Shown here in pieces: positions 1 through 5,054 of a stretch of DNA of 11,219 nucleotides. Positions within the stretch are counted from its first letter, which is position 1; every line of letters begins with the position of its first letter. The stretch is taken from contig MGON01000036.1 in the NCBI GenBank assembly GCA_001795345.1, forward strand, positions 4,714 through 15,932. Reading direction: 5' to 3'. This DNA is from Chloroflexi bacterium RIFCSPLOWO2_02_FULL_71_16. Lineage in GTDB: Bacteria; Chloroflexota; Limnocylindria; P2-11E. Below the pieces are notes generated by a model. That model searched no databases and had not been told where the DNA came from. It saw only the letters and a list, made by a program, of their open reading frames with translations. A program made the position numbers and the translations under genes.

Positions 1-1
1 C

Positions 2-502
2 CGCGTCCACATCGGCAGGGACCTGCAGCGCCGCCCGTTGCCCGATCCGTTCATCGGCCGCGGTGAGATCCTCGGCGACCTCATGACCGCTGACGAGCGG
101 GCCGTCCATCTCGTGCGGCACCTCCGCGGCTCGCCCGAGGCGCTCCATTTCGTCGACTGCGTCTGGTACGACCGCGGCGGCATGACCTTCCTCTGGCAGA
201 TCGACTGGACGGCGCGCCTCTACCGCTCCATCGTCGAGCTCGGCGAGGCCATCGGCGACGACGAGAAGGTCTTCCGGTTCCTGGCCGTTCCCGAGGAGCG
301 AAAGGGTCTCGTGGTGCAGAAGCTGGCGCGCGCCCCGGCCCTGGCGGACGTCGCGCGCCGGCGGGGATGGCGGTTCGTCAAGTGGGCGCCGCTTCGAGCC
401 TTCGCGTCGGATCCCGCCGCCGGGCTGGCCGAGCTCGAGCCCGTCCTCGGCCTTGAACCTGCAGCGGAACGATCTGCCCACCAGCTAATGTTCAAGTGGT
501 AG
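2..502 (+). CDS. Hypothetical protein, 3' part of a gene truncated by the window edge
   Basis: The reading frame is open from base 2 to a TAG at 500-502, so the true start lies upstream; the TTG at 38 is only the first internal possibility. About 166 residues are visible. I do not firmly recognise the family. A conserved-looking core (residues HFVDCVWYDRGG, then FLWQIDWTARLY) has the beta-hairpin and acidic look of a PD-(D/E)xK-like nuclease or a restriction/methylation accessory domain. The following RFLAVPEERKGLVVQKL and WRFVKWAPL stretches resemble tails I recall from some DNA-methylase-associated proteins. That resemblance is a weak inference. The C-terminus is HQLMFKW. The stop codon is part of the GTAG-hairpin repeat that begins at 499, so the repeat may have set the present C-terminal end. 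Confidence 0.6.
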   Translation, partial: RVHIGRDLQRRPLPDPFIGRGEILGDLMTADERAVHLVRHLRGSPEALHFVDCVWYDRGGMTFLWQIDWTARLYRSIVELGEAIGDDEKVFRFLAVPEERKGLVVQKLARAPALADVARRRGWRFVKWAPLRAFASDPAAGLAELEPVLGLEPAAERSAHQLMFKW

Positions 503-564
503 GTGGTCAGATCTCAGAGAGATCTGACCGTCCTGCTCCGCCGGGCTTCGCCCGGACGTAGTAG
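499..564 (+). repeat. GTAG-hairpin intergenic repeat, copy 1 (REP-like)
   Basis: The unit starts GTAG (499-502, containing the TAG stop of the upstream gene) and ends GTAG (561-564). It contains two stem-loops. The first is an 11-bp perfect stem, GGTCAGATCTC at 505-515 paired with GAGATCTGACC at 519-529, with an AGA loop. The second is a 6-bp stem, CCGGGC at 541-546 paired with GCCCGG at 550-555. A near-identical copy lies at 9758-9824. After the closing GTAG, a degenerate start of another unit is visible: GGTCA (567-571) pairs with TGACC (576-580). A GTAG tetranucleotide 5' of a hairpin is the hallmark of REP sequences moved by TnpA-REP (RAYT) proteins; assigning this unit to that class is inference. 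There is no T-run, so a simple intrinsic terminator is less likely. Confidence 0.8.
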
Positions 565-587
565 GCGGTCAGGGATGACCTGGATAT

Positions 588-593
588 AAGGAG
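588..593 (+). promoter_or_regulatory. Ribosome binding site of the thioredoxin gene
   Basis: AAGGAG lies 11 bases upstream of the ATG at 605. It overlaps a TATAAG (585-590) that could also be read as a -10 box, so the leader may be very short. The site directly follows the repeat structures. Confidence 0.55.
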
Positions 594-604
594 CGAGACA
601 GAGA

Positions 605-937
605 ATGGGTAAGCCGGTCGTTGTGAGCGACGCGACGTTCGAGCAGGAGGTCCTGAAGTCCAGTACTCCGGTACTGGTCGACTTCTGGGCGGCCTGGTGC
701 GGCCCGTGTCGCATGATCGCCCCCGTCCTCGAGGAGATCGCCGCGGAGAAGGGCGGGCTGATCAAGATCGCCAAGCTCGACGTCGACGCCAACCCGGTCT
801 CGGCCGGCCGCTTCGGCGTGCGGGCGATCCCGACGATGATCGTCTTCAAGGACGGCCGCGAGGCCCAGCGCCTTCTCGGATTCATGCCGAAGGAGAAGCT
901 CCTCCAGCAGCTCGGCCAGTACATGGCCGCCGCCTAG
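605..937 (+). CDS. trxA: Thioredoxin
   Basis: This 110-residue protein is a single-domain thioredoxin, a cytoplasmic dithiol-disulfide reductant normally recharged by thioredoxin reductase. The active site is W31-C32-G33-P34-C35. The buried acid D26 (VDFW) and the cis-proline P76 (RAIPT) fall at the same numbers as in E. coli thioredoxin 1, and the length is typical. The ATG start follows AAGGAG and gives the expected short N-terminal strand. The gene appears monocistronic: a hairpin repeat lies upstream and the acetyltransferase gene converges on it with 12 bases between stop codons. No thioredoxin reductase gene is in the window. The active site uses cysteine, so it is not a selenoprotein despite the nearby tRNA-Sec. 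Confidence 0.97.
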   Translation: MGKPVVVSDATFEQEVLKSSTPVLVDFWAAWCGPCRMIAPVLEEIAAEKGGLIKIAKLDVDANPVSAGRFGVRAIPTMIVFKDGREAQRLLGFMPKEKLLQQLGQYMAAA

Positions 938-949
938 GGCGCCGCTCGG

Positions 950-1768
950 CTAGCCCGGCCGCCCCTCGAGGTGCATGAGCACGGGCACCTGCGCGACCTC
1001 GACGAAGCCGCGCCGCAGCAGGATGGGCAGTGAGGTGTCGGCGCGCGCCTGGATGACGGCGTAGGAGCAGCCGCGCTCCGCGGCCCGCTCGAGGCGATAG
1101 CCGACGAGGGTCTGATAGATGCCCTTCCCGCGATGCTCTGGCAGCGTTCCCGCGCCGCTCAGGTAGACGGCCCGCCCGTCCGTGGAGTCGCGCCACGCGG
1201 CGTTCGCCACGAGCTCCGCTCCCAGGTATCCGAGCACGTTGCCCATCCGCTCGCCGTAGAGGGTGAACGATCGCATCCGCTCCGCCACGTCGGCGTCGCC
1301 GATCTCGGGGTCCTCCCATTCCCGCCGGGCGAAGCGCAGGTAGGCGGTCACGTCATCGACCGTCCGGGCATCGACGATCCGCAGGTCCGCGACCTGGCGC
1401 AGGCCGGCGACCGGGAGGCGGGCGACGAGGAGCCGCGTGTCGCTCTCGACCTCCAGCCCGCGCCGCCGAAGGCGATCGGCGAGGTCCGCGGGCGCGCTCG
1501 ACGGGCCGACCTCCCAGACGAACGAGCGGCCACGCTCCCGGAAGAACGCGAGGGCCTCGTCGATGCGCGCCTCGGCCTCCGCGGCGGTCCAGCGCGCGAG
1601 ACGGACGCTCGACATCCAGAAGATCTTCGAGGGCCTGGTCCAGAGGACCAGGTCGTCGCGCTCGACGAGCTCGATGCCGGGCGGCATGTCACGCGGGTCG
1701 TAGTCGAGGAGGATCCCCTCCGCGAGGCGCGCTAGATCGACCTCCATGGTGCGTACAGTCTCTCCCAT
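950..1768 (-). CDS. GNAT-family N-acetyltransferase
   Basis: The 272-residue protein carries a GNAT fold in its C-terminal half. Motif A, the acetyl-CoA pyrophosphate-binding loop, reads GTLPEHRGKGIYQTLV around residues 207-222, with the H212-R213-G214-K215-G216 core. Motif B follows near residues 242-264 (ADTSLPILLRRGFVEV). The N-terminal half (about 30-120) has a similar alpha/beta make-up and may be a degenerate second GNAT domain, as in two-domain GNATs. The acceptor substrate cannot be told from sequence. The start is uncertain: ATG at 1768 has only a weak GATGGA upstream, while an internal ATG at 1747 (protein MEVDLARLAEG) has GGGAGAG about 12 bases upstream. The gene is divergent from the GYD gene with only 33 bases between starts, so the two promoters must overlap or sit inside coding sequence. 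Confidence 0.88.
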   Translation of the reverse strand: MGETVRTMEVDLARLAEGILLDYDPRDMPPGIELVERDDLVLWTRPSKIFWMSSVRLARWTAAEAEARIDEALAFFRERGRSFVWEVGPSSAPADLADRLRRRGLEVESDTRLLVARLPVAGLRQVADLRIVDARTVDDVTAYLRFARREWEDPEIGDADVAERMRSFTLYGERMGNVLGYLGAELVANAAWRDSTDGRAVYLSGAGTLPEHRGKGIYQTLVGYRLERAAERGCSYAVIQARADTSLPILLRRGFVEVAQVPVLMHLEGRPG

Positions 1769-1790
1769 TGATCCATCTCATCCGCGACAT

Positions 1791-1797
1791 GGGAGGA
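1791..1797 (+). promoter_or_regulatory. Strong ribosome binding site of the GYD gene
   Basis: GGGAGGA ends four bases before the ATG at 1802. This is one of the clearest Shine-Dalgarno sites in the window and supports that start. Confidence 0.75.
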
Positions 1798-1801
1798 CGA
1801 C

Positions 1802-2095
1802 ATGGCGACGTATGTTTCGCTGGTCAACTGGACGGAGCAAGGTGCGAAGGGCTACTCGGACTCGATCACGCGGTCCAAGGACGCCGCGAAGGCGGCCGAG
1901 GCAATGGGTGGGAAGTTCCTTTCGGTGTTCTGGACGATGGGGCCATATGACGTGGTGGCCATCATTGAATTCCCTGACGACGAGAGCGCCTCCGCATACG
2001 CCTTGAAGCTTGGCGCCCAGGGCAACGTGCGCACCGTAACGATGCGCGCGTACTCGTCGAGCGAGATGGAGCGGATCATCGCGAAGACGAAATAG
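1802..2095 (+). CDS. GYD-domain protein
   Basis: This 97-residue protein matches the GYD family (PF08734), named for a conserved Gly-Tyr-Asp-like turn, seen here as GPYD at residues 47-50. The order is typical: an N-terminal strand (YVSLVNWTEQG), a helix (SKDAAKAAEAMGGK), the GPYDVVAIIEFPDDESA segment, and a last strand (VRTVTMRAY). The fold is a ferredoxin-like alpha/beta barrel module and probably dimerises. The family's biochemical function is not established. A strong RBS precedes the start. Its stop codon is three bases before the DUF2007 start, so the two form one transcription unit. Base composition looks somewhat less GC-rich than in neighbouring genes. Confidence 0.9.
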   Translation: MATYVSLVNWTEQGAKGYSDSITRSKDAAKAAEAMGGKFLSVFWTMGPYDVVAIIEFPDDESASAYALKLGAQGNVRTVTMRAYSSSEMERIIAKTK

Positions 2096-2098
2096 GGC

Positions 2099-2449
2099 AT
2101 GCCCGACGTAGAGGTCGAGGTCACGTCGGACGAGATCGAGGCCGAGATCCTGCGCGGCCGTCTCGAGGCGGAAGGGATCCCAGCACGTGTGGCTTACCGA
2201 TCCCAGATCGGAATGCCACGCGGCTGGAGCCCTGGCGGACTCGGCTTCGGGATCGGGAGCTTCTCGGTGCGCGTGCCGGAGGCATACGCCGACCAAGCGC
2301 GGGAGGTCCTCGGTCCGCGAGAGCCGGTCCCGGTCCCGGCGACGACACGGTCCAAGGTCGTGACCCTGATCGCGATGGTCATGCTGATCGGCTTCCTCAT
2401 CACAAACGCCGCGTATCTAGTGCAGGTGCTCCCAGAGCTGTTCCGCTGA
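2099..2449 (+). CDS. DUF2007-type protein with C-terminal transmembrane helix
   Basis: The protein has 116 residues. Residues 3-72 fit the DUF2007 (putative signal-transducing protein) fold: a first strand (VEVEVTS), a helix (DEIEAEILRGRLEAEGIPA), a central Gly-rich loop (WSPGGLGFGIGS), and a strand-helix pair (FSVRVPEAYADQAREVL) of the kind seen in this family. A Pro-rich linker (75-82) leads to a hydrophobic helix at about 87-110 (KVVTLIAMVMLIGFLITNAAYLV), so the domain is probably cytoplasmic and tail-anchored. Function is unknown. It begins three bases after the GYD stop and has only a weak AGGG before its ATG, suggesting translational coupling. Confidence 0.78.
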   Translation: MPDVEVEVTSDEIEAEILRGRLEAEGIPARVAYRSQIGMPRGWSPGGLGFGIGSFSVRVPEAYADQAREVLGPREPVPVPATTRSKVVTLIAMVMLIGFLITNAAYLVQVLPELFR

Positions 2450-2471
2450 CCACGCCGATACACTTGACCTT

Positions 2472-2491
2472 GGATCCCTCGCCCGGGATCC
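2472..2491 (+). promoter_or_regulatory. Perfect 7-bp inverted repeat between DUF2007 gene and tRNA-Sec
   Basis: GGATCCC (2472-2478) pairs with GGGATCC (2485-2491) around a six-base loop. It ends four bases before the mature tRNA 5' end. A TTGACC (2464-2469) just upstream resembles a -35 box. The palindrome could be a terminator for the upstream pair (no T-run), an operator, or part of the tRNA precursor processed by RNase P. Confidence 0.35.
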
Positions 2492-2495
2492 ACTT

Positions 2496-2590
2496 GGGAG
2501 TGCGAGGGCTCCGGTGAGCTCCACGGTCTTCAAAACCGCTGACGGGGCGCTGACGCGTTCCGTGGTGGGTTCGACACCCATGCGCTCCCG
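2496..2590 (+). tRNA. selC: Selenocysteine tRNA (anticodon TCA)
   Basis: The 95-base gene folds as a bacterial tRNA-Sec. The acceptor stem has 8 bp: GGGAGTGC (2496-2503) with GCGCTCCC (2582-2589), with one G-T pair and G2590 as discriminator. The D stem has 6 bp with a 4-base loop: GGGCTC (2506-2511), loop CGGT, GAGCTC (2516-2521). The anticodon loop CTTCAAA (2528-2534) has TCA at 2530-2532. The variable arm has 9 bp: 2542-2550 with 2555-2563, loop TGAC. The T arm is GTGGG, loop TTCGACA, CCCAT (2565-2581). The 8+5 acceptor/T-stem geometry, extended D stem and long variable arm are diagnostic of bacterial tRNA-Sec and exclude Ser or Leu isoacceptors. The CCA end is not encoded (CAG follows). 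The organism should therefore encode selA, selB, selD and selenoproteins elsewhere; none is seen in this window. Confidence 0.96.
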
Positions 2591-2596
2591 CAGTCG

Positions 2597-3979
2597 ATGA
2601 GTCCGCCTCGCGCTGCCCACGACCCCGTTCCGGCTCCGACCGCCGCGCCCATCGAGACGCTCGAGACGGCGGCCCAGGTCGATCCGGGTCGCACCTCGAT
2701 GTTCGCGGCGCTCCGGTACCGCGACTACCGCCTCTTCTGGATCGGCCACACGGTCTCGAACACCGGGACGTGGATGGAGATGCTGGCCCAGGGCTGGCTC
2801 GTGGTGGAGCTCGCGATCCGCGACGGGTCCCCGCAGCTGGCCCCCTTCTATCTGGGGCTGGTCGGCCTCGCCCGCGCCGTGCCAGGCCTCGGGCTGAGCC
2901 TGGTCGCCGGCGCGGTGGCGGACCGCACCGACCGCCGGCAGCTCCTGCTCATCACGCAGGTCACGGCCGGGCTGCTCGCCCTGCTCTTCGCGATGCTCGT
3001 CGTGACGAACACGATCACGATCGCGATGGTCATCATCCTCGCGGCGATCCGGTCGTCGATCTTCTCGTTCGACGTCCCGTCGCGCCAGGCGCTCGTCCCG
3101 CGCCTCGTGCCGCGGCACCACCTCATGAGCGCGATCGGACTGAATCAGGCGGCCTTCAACGGGCCGCAGATCGTAGGTCCCGCCGCCGGCGGGATCATCA
3201 TCGGTCTCACTGGCGGCGTCTCGGCCCTCTTCTTCGCCAACGCCGTGAGCTACCTCGCCGTCGTGATCGCGCTCCTGGCTATCACGGCGCCGGCCGTCCC
3301 CGAGAAGGCGGGGCGGCCATCGATGCTCGAGAGCATGCGCGAGGGTCTCGGCTACATGCGGCGCGACCCGGTCATCAAATGGAGCATCCTGCTGGCCGCG
3401 ACCCTCGCATTCTTCGCGCGGCCGTACATCTTCCTGATGCCGGCGTTCGCGGCGAACGTCCTGCTCGTCGGCGCGACCGAGCTCTCACTGCTCATGGCGG
3501 GCACCGGCGTCGGCGCGCTGGCCGGCTCGCTCGTCGTCGCGAACCTCGGGAACGTGAAGCGCCGCGGCCGGCTCGTGCTCTTCGCGACCGGGGCAGCGGG
3601 CGCGACGCTCATGGCGCTCACCCTCCAGCGCGACCTCGCGCCGGCGATAGCGATGAGCCTCCTGGTGGGCTTCTCGACCATCGCCTTCAACGGCCTGACG
3701 AATACGACGCTGCAGACGACCGCCCCGGACCGGATGCTCGGCCGGGTCATGAGCGTGTTCGCGCTGATCTTCATGGGGATCATGCCTCTGGGGCAGCTCG
3801 CGCTCGGCGGCCTCGGGAGCGTCTTCGGCATCGACGTCATGCTCTTCGTGGGCGGGGCGGTAGCGGTCGGCGCCGCGGTCTACGCCTGGGTCCGGGTGCC
3901 GGCGATCCGCGACCTCAGCGCTCGGGCGCACGTCGTCGCGCATCCGCGGGCGCGCAGCGTGGGGGAGAGCGCGGACTAG
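2597..3979 (+). CDS. MFS_3-type exporter
   Basis: This 460-residue major facilitator is of the MFS_3 / EntS-like type (PF05977). After a cytosolic N-terminal tail rich in Pro and Ala, the family's opening signature FAALRYRDYRLFWIG appears at 36-50, followed by GTWMEMLAQGWLV. The inter-helix motif A (GAVADRTDRRQLLL, 105-118) and a matching second-half loop (NLGNVKRRGRL) lie in a run of hydrophobic helices consistent with about 12 membrane spans. Such proteins usually export small molecules by proton antiport; the substrate is unknown. Start choice: ATG 2597 is only six bases after the tRNA-Sec and has no RBS; ATG 2699 (residue 35) begins at the conserved core but also lacks a clear RBS. Both are possible. 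Confidence 0.92.
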   Translation: MSPPRAAHDPVPAPTAAPIETLETAAQVDPGRTSMFAALRYRDYRLFWIGHTVSNTGTWMEMLAQGWLVVELAIRDGSPQLAPFYLGLVGLARAVPGLGLSLVAGAVADRTDRRQLLLITQVTAGLLALLFAMLVVTNTITIAMVIILAAIRSSIFSFDVPSRQALVPRLVPRHHLMSAIGLNQAAFNGPQIVGPAAGGIIIGLTGGVSALFFANAVSYLAVVIALLAITAPAVPEKAGRPSMLESMREGLGYMRRDPVIKWSILLAATLAFFARPYIFLMPAFAANVLLVGATELSLLMAGTGVGALAGSLVVANLGNVKRRGRLVLFATGAAGATLMALTLQRDLAPAIAMSLLVGFSTIAFNGLTNTTLQTTAPDRMLGRVMSVFALIFMGIMPLGQLALGGLGSVFGIDVMLFVGGAVAVGAAVYAWVRVPAIRDLSARAHVVAHPRARSVGESAD

Positions 3980-3981
3980 AA

Positions 3982-4000
3982 GACCCTCGCCCGCTGGGTC
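3982..4000. terminator. Possible bidirectional hairpin between convergent genes
   Basis: GACCC (3982-3986) pairs with GGGTC (3996-4000) around a nine-base loop. It sits between the MFS stop and the zinc-ribbon stop. The stem is short and has no T-run, so this is a weak call. Confidence 0.25.
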
Positions 4001-4205
4001 AGCGGTGGATGCGGGTGTCCGACTCCACGCGCTCGACGCGTCTGCGAGGAGCGCTCTTCTCGTCGCTCTTCACGGCCCCGGAGCGGACCCGGTCTGCGAA
4101 GCAATGCGCGCAGACCATCCGGGAGTCGCCGTTCTCGCCCGCCAGGCGGATGTAGGCGTCGTTCCCGCAGTCCGCGCAGCTACCCGGAGCATTCCTCTGC
4201 GCCAT
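3999..4205 (-). CDS. Small zinc-ribbon protein
   Basis: This 68-residue protein has two CxxC knuckles, C10-ADC13 and C32-AHC35, separated by 18 residues that include RLAGENGDSRM. This is a zinc-ribbon layout, followed by a basic, charged tail (SDEKSAPRRRVERVESDTRIHR). It may bind nucleic acid or a protein partner; no family is certain. The frame stays open upstream to an ATG at 4307, but that extension would cross the LexA box and promoter of the mutasome and reads as non-coding, so I choose the ATG at 4205. No RBS precedes it. A TATTCA (4212-4217 on this strand) six bases upstream would fit a leaderless transcript. It is divergent from imuA and shares its regulatory region, so damage-dependent control is possible. 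Confidence 0.72.
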   Translation of the reverse strand: MAQRNAPGSCADCGNDAYIRLAGENGDSRMVCAHCFADRVRSGAVKSDEKSAPRRRVERVESDTRIHR

Positions 4206-4258
4206 GAAAGCTGAATAGATGCACGTTCCCGGCCAGCGAATACAGGGCTTTTCTGGTC

Positions 4259-4287
4259 TTGACACGTTACATTCGTCGTTAGAACAT
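4259..4287 (+). promoter_or_regulatory. Promoter of the imu cassette
   Basis: A perfect -35 box TTGACA lies at 4259-4264. With a 17-base spacer the -10 would be GAACAT (4282-4287); a 15-base spacer would give TAGAAC (4280-4285). Either way the -10 lies inside the LexA palindrome, the arrangement expected for tight repression. Confidence 0.65.
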
Positions 4288-4293
4288 CTGTTC
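4282..4293. promoter_or_regulatory. LexA (SOS) box, GAAC-N4-GTTC
   Basis: GAACATCTGTTC is a perfect match to the GAAC-N4-GTTC core of the Gram-positive-type LexA operator. It overlaps the -10 region of the imuA promoter and lies 48 bases before the imuA start. Because the site is palindromic it could also act on the divergent zinc-ribbon gene. Confidence 0.85.
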
Positions 4294-4294
4294 A

Positions 4295-4314
4295 CCTGGG
4301 AGGCCACACCCAGG
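4295..4314 (+). promoter_or_regulatory. Leader hairpin at the expected imuA transcript 5' end
   Basis: CCTGGG (4295-4300) pairs with CCCAGG (4309-4314) across eight bases. It lies immediately downstream of the LexA box, near the predicted transcription start. It may stabilise the 5' end of the message; its role is not known. Confidence 0.3.
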
Positions 4315-4340
4315 CACTCGATAGCGATGGGGAGCGTGCC

Positions 4341-5054
4341 GTGGCGATAGCGCTGACAGAGGCCATCTCACGCCTCGAAGGACGGTTCGGGGCGCGTACC
4401 GTCGTCACCGCGACCGCGGCGGACGACCGCGCGCGCACGCGCCGCTTCGCGACGGGGACCTCGTTCGACCGCCTTTCAGGCGGTATCGAGCCGGGCTCGG
4501 CCATCGCGCTCGCCGGCGAGGGCACCTGCGGCAAGGGGACCATCGCCCTCCGGGCGGTGGCCGGCGCGCAGCAGGACGGCGGCATGGCGCTCTGGGTCGA
4601 TCCGTCGTGCTCGTTCGATCCGCTCGCGGCGCAGCGAGCGGGAGTGGATCTCGCGCGCGTGCTCGTGGTGCGCGCCCGGACGAACGAGGCGGTCCTCGTC
4701 GCGGCAGGTGTGGGCCTTCGGAGCGAGGGCTTCCGGCTCGTCGTCGTAGACCTTGGCCCCGCATTCGCCGCGTGCGCGTCGATCGACGACCTCGCGCCGG
4801 TGCTACCGCAGGCCCGCGGCGCGACCGCGGCACTGCTGGTCGTGACAGATGCTCCCGCGCGCCGGCTCGCCCTCCCGACCTTCCGCTTCGAACGCGTCGC
4901 GTGGGAGCAGCGGCATGGCCGCACCTCGGGTTGGGCCTTCGCGGTCCGCAAGGTCGGCGACGCGCGCGACGAGCGCGCGGTGCTCCACGCGTCCTCGCTC
5001 GGGCGGCGCATCGTCGACATAGGCACGCGCGCTGCTCTGCGAGAGGCCGTCTGA
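4341..5054 (+). CDS. imuA: ImuA-like RecA-fold protein of the SOS mutasome
   Basis: The 237-residue protein has a RecA-like layout. A lead-in strand (FDRLSGGIEPGSAIALAG) resembles the RecA entry to the P-loop. The Walker A position is G59-EGTC-G64-K65-G66-T67, where the usual Ser/Thr after Lys is Gly. A Walker B-like strand (RLVVVDLGP, D137) follows. In imuA-imuB-dnaE2 cassettes this RecA-like protein works with ImuB and DnaE2 in error-prone translesion synthesis; mycobacterial ImuA' and proteobacterial ImuA/SulA-like proteins are the known parallels. The GTG start is supported by GGGGAG (4329-4334) six bases upstream; the nearby ATG 4326 is in a frame closed at 4347. Its TGA overlaps the imuB ATG by one base. 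Expression should be SOS-dependent through the box at 4282. The symbol rests mainly on cassette context and RecA likeness. Confidence 0.85.
   Translation: MAIALTEAISRLEGRFGARTVVTATAADDRARTRRFATGTSFDRLSGGIEPGSAIALAGEGTCGKGTIALRAVAGAQQDGGMALWVDPSCSFDPLAAQRAGVDLARVLVVRARTNEAVLVAAGVGLRSEGFRLVVVDLGPAFAACASIDDLAPVLPQARGATAALLVVTDAPARRLALPTFRFERVAWEQRHGRTSGWAFAVRKVGDARDERAVLHASSLGRRIVDIGTRAALREAV

Noticed and set aside
503..560. Copy 1 hairpins as a simple intrinsic terminator of the upstream gene
   Set aside because: Neither stem is followed by a T-run, and the same unit recurs at 9758-9824 with GTAG ends, which fits a repeat element better. A secondary effect on transcription is still possible.
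2093..2500. Selenoprotein read-through at the TGA of the DUF2007 gene, prompted by the nearby tRNA-Sec
   Set aside because: After TGA 2447 the frame gives only five codons before another TGA, and no SECIS-like conserved context or Cys-aligned position exists.
4206..4307. N-terminal extension of the zinc-ribbon protein with extra cysteines
   Set aside because: It would cover the imuA promoter and LexA box, its composition differs from the rest, and no RBS supports ATG 4307.
4607..5053. Upstream extension of imuB in the same frame
   Set aside because: The translated stretch is Arg-rich and lies inside imuA in another frame; the TGATG junction at 5052-5056 gives the natural start.
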